Shown piece by piece: positions 1 through 7,951 of a stretch of DNA of 64,000 nucleotides (positions within the stretch are counted from its first letter, which is position 1; every line of letters starts with the position of its first letter). This DNA comes from a virus. A program made the translations under genes and the position numbers. The stretch lies in IMG/VR virus record IMGVR_UViG_3300043823_000198, positions 62,001 to 126,000 of that record; one strand, given 5' to 3'. Below the pieces are notes generated by a model that saw only the letters and a program-made list of their open reading frames with translations, did no database searches and was not told the origin of the DNA.

Positions 1-1
1 G

Positions 2-1144
2 ACACATATAATTTCTAATGTATTATTCGATGCTTACACAATTACTGTTTCAACTGCAGCTACTGTTGCTGGTTATCAGGGTGGCGCTGGCTGGAGAGCT
101 TCCAAGAATGTACAGTTTGATGTTCTCAATCCAACAATTCAAATGCAAACATTCCCACAATGTACTACTAGCTTCTCAGCTAAGACTACTAGTGGCCAAT
201 CTATCAATGGTTCTGAGACACCATATATTACAAGCAGCACATTTAACCCATGCATAATTGGTAACAATAATAGTTACTATTCTCCACAGATGATCGCTTC
301 TTCTGTTAATGAAGCAGCGAATCTAAGTGGTAACAAGTCCTTGACATTCTCTGCCACAATGCAGACTAGCATTGATACTGTTTCTCCAGTAATCGATACT
401 ACTCGTGCAAGTTTAATCTGTATCAATAATGCGATTAACAAACCAACAGAGTCTAACACTGACTTGGCTGCTCTTGATGTTATCTCTGTATTCAGTGGAT
501 CTACTGGTGCATTTAACCTAAGTGGTTCTACTATTACATCTACTAACTACGCTGTTCGCGCAGCAATGGCAACCATTACTCCAGGCAGCTATATAACTAT
601 ATCAAGCGCAACAAATGCTGGTAATGATATTACTGTAATGGTAACTGGTTATTCTGATACCAACCCAGGAATCTTTACTTCTGGCTCCACTGGAACTGGT
701 ACTCTAACAGTGAATGGTTCATTCATTAGCGAGTCTACTTCTCCAGCAACAGTTTCTCTGCGTCAATTGTTTGTTGATGAAACTGGACCAAGTGGTAGCT
801 CATCAATTAGTAAGTATGTGACACAACCAATTAAATTGGCAGCAGCTTCTACATACACTAAGGTTATGTTCTCTGCAAATATTCCTATTGCAGCTAACGT
901 ACTGGTATATTATAAGACTTGCGTTGGAGACTCTTCTCAGTTGGCAACAACTGATTATGTGTTAATGACACCAGATTCTAATATTCCATACAAACAAGTC
1001 GGAGATCTATCGTTTAGTGATATTACTTACACTGTATCAAATGGTGTTCCATATGATACAATTACCATTAAACTTGTTATGAATTCAACTTCTAGTTCTC
1101 AAATTCCGTTAATTAAGGATTTCAGGGTAATTTCTTGTGCATAA
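2..1144 (+). CDS. C-terminal part of a large virion structural protein (5' end outside window)
   Basis: The reading frame is open from the first bases of the window to a TAA at 1142-1144, so the gene starts upstream; the ATG at 143 is internal. About 380 residues are visible. They are rich in Ser, Thr, Asn and Gly with few charged residues, typical of beta-structured tail or baseplate proteins. Downstream come a small coiled-coil protein overlapping by 8 nt and then a fibre gene, which supports a virion role. I do not recognise a specific family; a baseplate or fibre-attachment protein of the cyanophage-like T4 group is the best guess. No catalytic motif is visible. Confidence 0.6.
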   Translation, partial: THIISNVLFDAYTITVSTAATVAGYQGGAGWRASKNVQFDVLNPTIQMQTFPQCTTSFSAKTTSGQSINGSETPYITSSTFNPCIIGNNNSYYSPQMIASSVNEAANLSGNKSLTFSATMQTSIDTVSPVIDTTRASLICINNAINKPTESNTDLAALDVISVFSGSTGAFNLSGSTITSTNYAVRAAMATITPGSYITISSATNAGNDITVMVTGYSDTNPGIFTSGSTGTGTLTVNGSFISESTSPATVSLRQLFVDETGPSGSSSISKYVTQPIKLAAASTYTKVMFSANIPIAANVLVYYKTCVGDSSQLATTDYVLMTPDSNIPYKQVGDLSFSDITYTVSNGVPYDTITIKLVMNSTSSSQIPLIKDFRVISCA

Positions 1145-1376
1145 TAGATACTTGAAAGTCAGAGGATATGAGGGTCTTGTTAGAGACACCTCCTCTGGTG
1201 CTATTATAAATACAAATACAGCTGAACTGCAGAATTATTTACGCCAAAGAGAGTTGGCGGAACAAAAAGATCTTCAAATTTCTAAACAATCTGAAGACAT
1301 AAATAATATGAAAGAAGAAATTCAGGAAATAAAATCGTTGATTTATCAACTATTGGACACTAAGGGTAACAAATGA
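1137..1376 (+). CDS. small coiled-coil structural/baseplate-associated protein
   Basis: A 79-residue protein overlaps the preceding structural gene by 8 nt and the following fibre gene by 4 nt (ATGA). The N-terminal half (YLKVRGYEGLVRDTSSGAI) resembles a short conserved protein found in structural modules of T4-like cyanophages. From about residue 30 the sequence is a charged heptad-like helix (many E, Q, K with I/L spacing), predicting a coiled coil. It may link or trimerise fibre components. The function is inferred only from position and helix pattern. Confidence 0.6.
   Translation: MHNRYLKVRGYEGLVRDTSSGAIINTNTAELQNYLRQRELAEQKDLQISKQSEDINNMKEEIQEIKSLIYQLLDTKGNK
1205..1212 (+). promoter_or_regulatory. 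possible T4-type late promoter TATAAATA
   Basis: An exact TATAAATA lies inside the small coiled-coil gene, about 160 nt before the fibre gene at 1373. It matches the late motif recognised by gp55-type sigma factors, and a gp55 is encoded in this window. Exact matches are expected several times by chance in DNA this AT-rich, and this one is intragenic. Confidence 0.3.
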
Positions 1377-2608
1377 CAACATATACAGTAGGTGCACCAA
1401 CTCTGGTTTTAAGAGCTTCCAAAGGAAGTCCACTATTAAACTCAGAAGTTGATGCTAACTTTACCAATTTAAGTAATGCGGTACAAACATCTCTATTGGC
1501 AAGCACTTATACTGCTGCAGATGTTCTTTCTAAATTAAACTCTGTCACTGCATATAACCAATCTTCTGGTTTAAATGCTGACACTTTAACTTGGAATGGT
1601 GGCAATAGAGCTGCAAGTAGCGCCAATACAGCAAATACAATTGTTGCAAGAGATGGTAATGGAGCATTTACTGCCACTACTATTAACGCAACTACATTCA
1701 ATGGAACATTCTCTGGAACTGCTGCAATTACTTCTGGTTCTATCGCTTTAAGTACTGCCTTGGCAATTACTTCTGGTGGTACTGGAGCTACTTCTGCTTC
1801 TGCCGCAAGAACTAACCTTGGATTGGCGATTGGTTCAAACGTAGAAGCATGGAGCGCTAACTTAGATGCGCTTTCTGGAGTTTCTTCTTCTGCAAACGTA
1901 CTTCCATATTTTACTGGTGTGGGAACTGCATCTGTTACATCGTTCCCATCATACGCTCAATCTCTTGTAGGGTCTAGTTCTGCATCAGCTGCTCAGTCTA
2001 CTCTTGGTTTAGTTATTGGTACCAACGTTCAGGCTTATTCATCAAATTTGGCGGCAACATCTAGTGTTTCTTCTGGTATTATCGCAATGCAAGGAACAGG
2101 ATCTGCTTCTGGTGTAACAATCACGGCTGGCTCTGGTATCTCTGTTTCTAACGGTAACGGTGTTGGTGGTAACCCAACTATTTCTGCAGCTGTTACATCT
2201 GTTCAGGGTATGACTGGCGCAGTTTCTGTTTCTGTTCCTGTTACTTCTGTTCAGGGTATGACTGGAAATTTGACAGTTACTAATATTTCTGGTAGTGCTG
2301 GATACGCATCTTCAGCTGGATACGCATCTTCAGCTGGATACGCATCTTCAGCTGGTGGTGGATGGCCAGGTGCGTTATCATCATTCCATAATAACTTGGG
2401 TAACTATGGTGGATGGGTTCCGCATGGAAATAAGGGAACTGGCAACAACCCTAGCAATGCATGGGGGCGTAACGCTGGAGCATATAATCATGGTCATATT
2501 CCTGGTTCTCACCACTCATATAACTGTCACAATCAAATGCATTTAGACACAGGTCAAGGATTGGATCACTATCACCATTTCATTAATTGCAGAAATTGTA
2601 ACTGCTAA
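1373..2608 (+). CDS. tail fibre protein with His/Cys-rich C-terminal tip
   Basis: A 411-residue fibre-like protein. The N-terminal part (residues 1-50) has the SPLLNSEVDANFTNLSNA pattern found at the start of many phage fibre proteins. The middle is Ser/Thr/Gly-rich repetitive beta sequence. Residues about 310-327 are a triple GYASSA repeat. The last 80 residues are Gly/Asn/His-rich and end with closely spaced His and Cys residues (HNHGH-like, DHYHHF, CRNCNC). Such His-rich tips recall the metal-threaded HxH needles of T4-type long tail fibres, so this may be a host-binding tip coordinating iron or zinc; that is inference. The start overlaps the upstream stop by 4 nt. Confidence 0.75.
   Translation: MTTYTVGAPTLVLRASKGSPLLNSEVDANFTNLSNAVQTSLLASTYTAADVLSKLNSVTAYNQSSGLNADTLTWNGGNRAASSANTANTIVARDGNGAFTATTINATTFNGTFSGTAAITSGSIALSTALAITSGGTGATSASAARTNLGLAIGSNVEAWSANLDALSGVSSSANVLPYFTGVGTASVTSFPSYAQSLVGSSSASAAQSTLGLVIGTNVQAYSSNLAATSSVSSGIIAMQGTGSASGVTITAGSGISVSNGNGVGGNPTISAAVTSVQGMTGAVSVSVPVTSVQGMTGNLTVTNISGSAGYASSAGYASSAGYASSAGGGWPGALSSFHNNLGNYGGWVPHGNKGTGNNPSNAWGRNAGAYNHGHIPGSHHSYNCHNQMHLDTGQGLDHYHHFINCRNCNC
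2300..2353 (+). repeat. three tandem 18-bp repeats in the fibre gene
   Basis: The unit GGATACGCATCTTCAGCT occurs three times in a row without mismatch and encodes GYASSA x3 just before the His-rich fibre tip. Perfect identity suggests recent slippage; copy number could vary the shaft length. Confidence 0.9.
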
Positions 2609-2618
2609 GGAATAATAA

Positions 2619-3551
2619 ATGTCAATAAAATATGTAACCCAGAAAGTTGACCCATTAAGATTATCGTATCCAGGTAGATATGGAACACAGTCGTTTGTTT
2701 CTCAATCGTATGTCGATCAAACCACAGATCCAACATCAACATTTGAAGCTCAACTTAATACACCACAAGCGCAAAGAAAAACGACAACATCGAATTGGCA
2801 TACTACTCCAATTCAATTTGAGTATAAATTTGATACTGTTGATGCAAATAACATTCAAGTTACATTCACAAATGTAACTGAGAATAAAATATTTTTCACA
2901 TATATTATTAATTTTACTCAAACTCTTCTAAATACATTTGTTGCACAGACAGTTTATGGAGTAGCAACAGAGTATCATGCAGAAAATAATGGCAAAACAG
3001 AAGTTGTAAGTCCTGGAGATATTGTTAATTATTCTGATACTACATTTTCAACCAAAGATGAAGCGCCACATTTTGTTGGTAAATCTATTGTAAAATTCTT
3101 TTGCACAAAAAATAATCCAACAATCAATGATTTGATTTTTATGGTTTATGCTCCAGTGGCACCAAATGATCCTTCTGCGCCAAATACATATGGCGCACAA
3201 AATGTAGATCCAACATGGGCGCCACATACTATAACAGTCGATGGAACTGCAATTGATTCGACTTCTTTCGTAAAAGAAATTGCTTCTATTAAAGATTTAT
3301 TATATCCAATCACAACTTCTTACACTACTTCTGGAAATGTTATTACAGTTAATGTTACAACAAATCCAGCAATTACAGAAGTATATTTAAGTTCTACTGT
3401 TGGATATATTGCTAAGACTGTAGTTCCAATAACAAATGGAACTGGAACATTCAATGTTGTTACTACTGGCTTAAATTCTGGTGATGTTGTTAATGTTAAA
3501 ATTGGTTATAAATATTGGAGTAACGTAGTTACTTTTAATACAACAATCTAA
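2619..3551 (+). CDS. unknown protein, probably virion-associated
   Basis: A 310-residue protein preceded by AAGGAATAATAA, starting at ATG 2619. I do not recognise the family. The first 230 residues are mixed alpha/beta with several aromatic strands. The last 80 residues (from about 225) are Thr/Val/Asn-rich and look like an Ig- or fibronectin-type beta domain, common in phage surface proteins. There is no signal peptide and no catalytic motif. Its place between a fibre gene and the radical SAM cassette suggests either a virion component or a substrate of the neighbouring enzyme; neither is shown by sequence. Confidence 0.5.
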   Translation: MSIKYVTQKVDPLRLSYPGRYGTQSFVSQSYVDQTTDPTSTFEAQLNTPQAQRKTTTSNWHTTPIQFEYKFDTVDANNIQVTFTNVTENKIFFTYIINFTQTLLNTFVAQTVYGVATEYHAENNGKTEVVSPGDIVNYSDTTFSTKDEAPHFVGKSIVKFFCTKNNPTINDLIFMVYAPVAPNDPSAPNTYGAQNVDPTWAPHTITVDGTAIDSTSFVKEIASIKDLLYPITTSYTTSGNVITVNVTTNPAITEVYLSSTVGYIAKTVVPITNGTGTFNVVTTGLNSGDVVNVKIGYKYWSNVVTFNTTI

Positions 3552-3571
3552 TTTAAACAACTTGGAATGAT

Positions 3572-4963
3572 ATGGCGAAATTTGTTATAACTGTAAAACA
3601 CCCTGAAAAAGATGAACTTAAAAAAGTAGTATACGACAGCTCCATCAGTACCTTAACATGGGAAGATGGAACTCCTGTTGTAGAAAATACTCTTACTCAA
3701 GTAGAAGTTCAAAACCCTGCTAAAATTGAAAATGGAAAGAAAGACCTAAAGACTGTAAAAATACAGCTAGGTCTTTCATGCAATTTTGAATGCGATTATT
3801 GTAATCAGAGATTCGTACCTCATGCAGATTCAACTAATCCAGAAGACGTTCAGCCGTTCGTTGATAATATGTCTTCATGGTTTCCAGGTGGGAGGGATGG
3901 TTTAGGCAATGGTACTAAAATTGAATTTTGGGGAGGAGAACCATTAGTTTATTGGAAAACTCTAAAACCATTGGCAGAAGCATTAAGAGAAAAATATCCA
4001 AATGCAATTTTTGGTATAGTAACAAATGGTAGTTTGTTAGATTCAGAAAAAAATGCATGGTTAGACAGACTTGGTTTTGGAGTCGCAGTTTCTCATGATG
4101 GTCCAGGTCAATTTGTTCGAGGACCAGACCCTCTACTAGACGAATTATCAAAATCTGGAATTATTGAATTATATAAAATTCTTGCGCCTAAAGATAGGTT
4201 TACATTTAATTCTATGATCAACTCTAAAAATATTAGTAGAGCTGATATTGAACAGTTTTTTGTAAAATTTGTATCAGAAAATATCGGAGAAGAATATCTT
4301 GAATATTTAATAATTGGAGAGGGCGGTTTCGTTGATGCTTATGACGAAGGTGGAATGGCTAATTCTTTATTAGACGAAGAAGAAGATATTCGATATCGAA
4401 ATATTGCATTAAATGATCTTCGTTCTGGAAATGTAAAACGATTTGAAGTTATACAAAGCAAATATCATGAGTTTGCTAATACAATTATGAATGGTATTCG
4501 AATAGAATCAGTTCCACAAAAATGTGGTATGGACAAATCTAATCAGATGGCAGTTGATCTAAATGGTAATGTTCTGACATGTCAGAACGTCAGTGCTGTT
4601 TCTAATAATCCAGCAGGAGTTTCACATAAAATTGGACATGTTTCTGATTTATCTTCTGTAGAATTAAAGACAGCCACTCATTGGAGCGATAGAAGCGAAT
4701 GCCCAAACTGCCCAGTAGTTCATATATGCAAAGGAGCATGTATGTTTCTCAGTGGTGATCTTTGGGAAGCGAGTTGTAACAATGCGTTTAGCGACAATAT
4801 TTTAATATTCACTCTTGCTATTGAAGATGCTACAGGTGGTTGGATTCCAGGATATATTGATGGTCCATTAAGGGAAGATAGAAAAGATATCTACTGGTGG
4901 ATCAACGGTAAGCCAGAAAAAACACGAAAAGCAAAGAAATTTATTCCTATAATGGCGGTTTAA
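3572..4963 (+). CDS. radical SAM/SPASM-domain enzyme
   Basis: A 463-residue radical S-adenosylmethionine enzyme. The cluster-binding CxxxCxxC is at C70, C74 and C77 (SCNFECDYC), followed by the SAM-contacting GGEP motif at 121-124. The C-terminal part carries a complete SPASM signature: C318-x13-G-x4-C337, then C377-x2-C380-x5-C386-x3-C390 and C402, which should hold two auxiliary [4Fe-4S] clusters. SPASM enzymes usually modify peptides or proteins, as in sactipeptide synthases and sulfatase-maturing enzymes. The substrate here is unknown; the next small protein and the flanking virion proteins are candidates. Arginine codons are mostly AGA, AGG and CGA, unlike the downstream binding-protein gene. 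Confidence 0.9.
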   Translation: MAKFVITVKHPEKDELKKVVYDSSISTLTWEDGTPVVENTLTQVEVQNPAKIENGKKDLKTVKIQLGLSCNFECDYCNQRFVPHADSTNPEDVQPFVDNMSSWFPGGRDGLGNGTKIEFWGGEPLVYWKTLKPLAEALREKYPNAIFGIVTNGSLLDSEKNAWLDRLGFGVAVSHDGPGQFVRGPDPLLDELSKSGIIELYKILAPKDRFTFNSMINSKNISRADIEQFFVKFVSENIGEEYLEYLIIGEGGFVDAYDEGGMANSLLDEEEDIRYRNIALNDLRSGNVKRFEVIQSKYHEFANTIMNGIRIESVPQKCGMDKSNQMAVDLNGNVLTCQNVSAVSNNPAGVSHKIGHVSDLSSVELKTATHWSDRSECPNCPVVHICKGACMFLSGDLWEASCNNAFSDNILIFTLAIEDATGGWIPGYIDGPLREDRKDIYWWINGKPEKTRKAKKFIPIMAV

Positions 4964-4964
4964 T

Positions 4965-5234
4965 ATGAGTTACATTGACGGATATTTGGTTGAGATAAAT
5001 CAGTTTCCAAGATTTGGAGAAAGGTTTACAATAAAAAGTTATTTCTATTACAACTCAAATACAAAAGAATATGGTTACAGGGATACAGTTATCCCAAAAG
5101 AACAAATTATAAATAATGATGATATGACGGAAGAATTAGTTGCAAACATTATAAATAATAATATACCTGCAATGAGAAGGGTCATTGACCCAATAAATTT
5201 AACAGAAAGTTGGATTTTTGAGCCAACAGCATAA
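4965..5234 (+). CDS. small unknown protein in the radical SAM cassette
   Basis: An 89-residue protein starting one base after the radical SAM stop. It is mixed alpha/beta and tyrosine- and asparagine-rich, with no Cys, so it is not a classical sactipeptide precursor with thioether-forming cysteines. It lacks a signal peptide or membrane segment. Tight spacing suggests translational coupling and a role as partner, recognition protein or substrate of the enzyme, but no family is recognised. Confidence 0.6.
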   Translation: MSYIDGYLVEINQFPRFGERFTIKSYFYYNSNTKEYGYRDTVIPKEQIINNDDMTEELVANIINNNIPAMRRVIDPINLTESWIFEPTA

Positions 5235-5244
5235 GGAAAACAAA

Positions 5245-6192
5245 ATGAATTCTAAACATGTAAAATGGGTTATTGCTCACGAACCTATTGGTTTGTTTTT
5301 AAAAGTAGCCGAACATTTTGCTAAAGAAGTTAACGAAAAAACCAACGGTATGTTTAATATCGAAGTTCTTTCATTGTCTGATTATACAGCAAAATACAAT
5401 GATGGCAAAGCAATTACCAAGTATGATCTAATGGAATTGATCAATACTGGTAAGATCGAAATGAGTCACATCTATACCACTTGGCTTGGCGATTATAACA
5501 AAGATCTACATGCTTTAGATCTACCATTCCTATTCCGCGACCATGCTCATGCTGACGCTGTTTTAGAAGGTGAGGTTGGTGCTGAGTTATTAGCTGGCGT
5601 TTCTAAGAATAGCAATATCCATGCTATGTCTTTCACTTACTCTGGTGGTTATCGTGTTGTTCCAGCGAACTTCCGTGCTGACACTGTTGAGTCATGGAAA
5701 GGTCAAGCTGTTCGTACTTCTCGTTCTCCAGTTGCTGTTGAAACATTCAAGCTACTTGGCGCTGAACCAAAAGAGAACATCGCTCTAGAAGAAATGAACG
5801 AATTTGCCGATCGTGGCGAAATCGCTGCTGGTGAATCAACATACGTTCGTATTTTCCCACTCGATCAATATAAGTCGTTCAAGGTTGTTAATGACACTGC
5901 TCACAGCTTGTTCTTAACTTCTATTATTGTTAACAAAGATTTCATGGCTCAATTCGATAAGCAGACTCAAGAGATTATGGCTCAGGCTGCATTTAATGCT
6001 GCTCGTGCTGAACGTCGCGAATCTGTTGCTGATATTCCTAACATTCTTGCTGAATGTAAAGAGAAGGGTGTTGAAGTTGTTCGTATGAATGAAACCGAAG
6101 AGAAGAAATTTAAAGAGATTACTTCTAAGGTTTATGATGTCTTCGCTGATTATTTTACACCTGGACTTGTGCATAAGATCCAATTACATTAA
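5245..6192 (+). CDS. TRAP-type (DctP-like) solute-binding protein lacking a signal peptide
   Basis: A 315-residue protein with DctP-family features: the N-terminal FAKEVNEKTNGMFNIEVLS pattern, the LDLPFLFRD segment around residues 90-100, and the WKGQAVRTSRSPVAVETFK region with the conserved binding arginine. In bacteria these proteins are periplasmic and deliver carboxylates to TRAP permeases. Here the mature domain begins at once (MNSKHVKWVIAHEP), with no signal peptide, and no TRAP membrane subunit is nearby, so it should stay in the cytoplasm or join the virion. I chose ATG 5245 because AAGGAAAA precedes it; an in-frame start at 5218 is less likely. All arginine codons are CGT/CGC and a strong terminator follows, both pointing to high expression. 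Confidence 0.85.
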   Translation: MNSKHVKWVIAHEPIGLFLKVAEHFAKEVNEKTNGMFNIEVLSLSDYTAKYNDGKAITKYDLMELINTGKIEMSHIYTTWLGDYNKDLHALDLPFLFRDHAHADAVLEGEVGAELLAGVSKNSNIHAMSFTYSGGYRVVPANFRADTVESWKGQAVRTSRSPVAVETFKLLGAEPKENIALEEMNEFADRGEIAAGESTYVRIFPLDQYKSFKVVNDTAHSLFLTSIIVNKDFMAQFDKQTQEIMAQAAFNAARAERRESVADIPNILAECKEKGVEVVRMNETEEKKFKEITSKVYDVFADYFTPGLVHKIQLH

Positions 6193-6210
6193 TCTGAATG
6201 ATGATAAATA

Positions 6211-6233
6211 AAGGGAGCTTCGGCTCCCTTTTT
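6211..6233 (+). terminator. strong intrinsic terminator with TTCG tetraloop
   Basis: The hairpin GGGAGC-TTCG-GCTCCC, extended by A-T pairs and followed by a run of T, lies 18 bases after the binding-protein stop. Its 16-base core is identical to the terminator behind the major capsid gene at 30309. Confidence 0.95.
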
Positions 6234-6248
6234 ATTTTGAGGAAAATT

Positions 6249-7295
6249 ATGGAACAAGATTTTAAAGAATCAATTTTATACTATGATAAGAAGAATGTGT
6301 CTAATTTTGCGCAAAACGATTATACAAAAATTTATAGATTTTTGAATCCAATCACGGATTATAAAGTTTTTCACACATATCTAAGACTTGGTTTAATGGA
6401 ACACAATGCTGTTTATGATAGGAGTGGAGAAATCCCACACTTTCTTAATATGGCAGAAGATTTACATCCATTACCAAAACACATAGAAGGTTATAACAAA
6501 TCTTTTTATGAAGTCGCAGAAAATAGAGCAAAAGAACTACTAGCGTTAAATCAACCGATTAATGTTATGTGGTCTGGTGGTCTTGATAGCACATTCGCAT
6601 TGTTCATGTTACGTAAATTTGCAAACGACAAAGATCAAGTTCGAGTATATGGAACATATAACTCTATCATTGAATCTGGCGACATGTTCGACCGTGTCAT
6701 TAAAGATAATTTCAAATACGAGATATCAACTGCAACACGCAACGACTTAAATTTAAATTCTGAAGGAATTTACGTTAGTGGTATGTGTGGTAATCAATTG
6801 TTTGGTCCAACAGATGATATGTTTGGTAATAATATGTTATTTCATCATACACTTGGAACACCTGAAACAATTTATGAATCATATGAAAAAAATATTGATC
6901 CAGAGTTACTTGAATTTTTATATCCAGCAATTAAGGTTAGCCCAAGAAAAATTGAAACAGTTGCAGATTTAAGATGGTATTGTATATTTAATTTAGACTG
7001 GTATACAGCAATATACGAACATAAAATTTTATTACCAAAAGAAAAAGCTGAGAAAATTTATGGATTTTTTGATTCTATTGAGTTTCAGGAATGGGCTGCT
7101 AACACAAAAGAACCTTTTACAAAAGTGCAAGGAGATCCAAATACTCATCGCTGGCAAATGAGAGAGATTCTTAGTGATATTTTTGGTGAAGTTGAATATG
7201 CAAAAAATAAAGAAAAGAAAATCTCTAATTTTTCAATAACTGAACCAGGCTGGATTGCGCTTTTAGAAGATTATCGAAATGTTTTTATCGATTAA
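6249..7295 (+). CDS. PP-loop (ATP pyrophosphatase superfamily) protein
   Basis: A 348-residue protein with the PP-loop motif SGGLDS at residues 109-114 (MWSGGLDSTFALF). This is the ATP-binding signature of N-type ATP pyrophosphatases such as asparagine synthetase, QueC and GuaA, which adenylate a carbonyl or carboxyl before amide or related bond formation. The N-terminal 100 residues are not a recognisable glutaminase. The substrate is unknown. ATG 6249 follows GAGGAAAATT and lies after the terminator, so the upstream in-frame ATGs around 6198 are rejected. It completes a cassette with a radical SAM enzyme and a binding protein. Confidence 0.75.
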   Translation: MEQDFKESILYYDKKNVSNFAQNDYTKIYRFLNPITDYKVFHTYLRLGLMEHNAVYDRSGEIPHFLNMAEDLHPLPKHIEGYNKSFYEVAENRAKELLALNQPINVMWSGGLDSTFALFMLRKFANDKDQVRVYGTYNSIIESGDMFDRVIKDNFKYEISTATRNDLNLNSEGIYVSGMCGNQLFGPTDDMFGNNMLFHHTLGTPETIYESYEKNIDPELLEFLYPAIKVSPRKIETVADLRWYCIFNLDWYTAIYEHKILLPKEKAEKIYGFFDSIEFQEWAANTKEPFTKVQGDPNTHRWQMREILSDIFGEVEYAKNKEKKISNFSITEPGWIALLEDYRNVFID

Positions 7296-7315
7296 TAGCA
7301 TTAAATTGCATATAT

Positions 7316-7323
7316 TATAAATA
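7316..7323 (+). promoter_or_regulatory. T4-type late promoter TATAAATA
   Basis: An exact TATAAATA lies in the intergenic gap, 31 bp before the structural gene at 7354. With the usual T4 spacing, transcription would start near 7329, giving a leader of about 25 nt. The position makes this one of the best late promoters in the window. Confidence 0.7.
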
Positions 7324-7353
7324 AAAGGGTATAGAAACATTGGGAAATAGTAA

Positions 7354-7686
7354 ATGGCGACAATTAGCAACCTTTTTGTTGATGCGGGGAGCGACTACAG
7401 CAACATAATTACTGTTGCTGGAAGTAATGGCCAAGCATTGAATTTGACTGGTTATACTGTGGCTTCTCAGATGAGAAAGTCATATCTTTCATCGACTTCA
7501 TATCCATTTACAGCTTCAATTTACAATGCTACAACTGGTCAGGTAAGTATACAGTTATCTTCTGCTTCTTCAGCTGCTATGTGGCCAGGAAGATACCTTT
7601 ACGATGTAGAAATAACATCACCGTCTGGAACACGAACAAGAGTCGTTGAAGGCATTGTAACAATTACCCCTGAGATAACAAAATAA
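7354..7686 (+). CDS. baseplate/fibre-adaptor-like beta-domain protein
   Basis: A 110-residue all-beta protein. The pattern of strands (LNLTGYTVASQMRKS, then ATTGQVSIQLSS, then WPGRYLYDVEITSPSGT, ending in VTITPEITK) resembles the N-terminal domain of baseplate upper proteins (BppU-like) that anchors receptor-binding proteins. It follows a late promoter and shares its last base with the next start, so it is the first gene of the fibre operon. The BppU relation is by pattern only. Confidence 0.6.
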   Translation: MATISNLFVDAGSDYSNIITVAGSNGQALNLTGYTVASQMRKSYLSSTSYPFTASIYNATTGQVSIQLSSASSAAMWPGRYLYDVEITSPSGTRTRVVEGIVTITPEITK

Positions 7687-7937
7687 TGACAGACGTAGTA
7701 GCAACAGTAACACCAGTAAGTACAGTTACAGTTTCAGTATCTTCTGCAGATCTTATTACAGCACAATCAAATTTAGCATCACCTTCTGTTGTTGAGTCAA
7801 TATCAGATATCGCCAACGTAGACACAACAACAAATGGTGTTGAGCAGGGATCGGTTTTGGTGTACCAAACAGCAACAAACAAATGGACATCTTCCACTAT
7901 TCTGCAAGATCAGGATATGGAAGGTGGCGAATTTTAA
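7686..7937 (+). CDS. small conserved structural-module protein
   Basis: An 83-residue protein overlapping the previous stop by one base. The C-terminal half (GSVLVYQTATNKWTSSTIL, ending QDMEGGEF) matches a short motif that recurs in structural proteins of T4-like cyanophages. It probably belongs to the fibre or baseplate periphery. No enzyme motif is present. Confidence 0.55.
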   Translation: MTDVVATVTPVSTVTVSVSSADLITAQSNLASPSVVESISDIANVDTTTNGVEQGSVLVYQTATNKWTSSTILQDQDMEGGEF

Positions 7938-7951
7938 TCGGAGAATAAAAG

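Noticed and set aside
4965-5234. Classical sactipeptide precursor for the radical SAM enzyme
   Set aside because: The 89-residue protein has no cysteine and no leader/core-like pattern; it may still be a partner or another type of substrate.
6203-6210. GATAAATA before the PP-loop gene
   Set aside because: It overlaps the start of a strong terminator, so a transcript from it would begin within the terminator stem.
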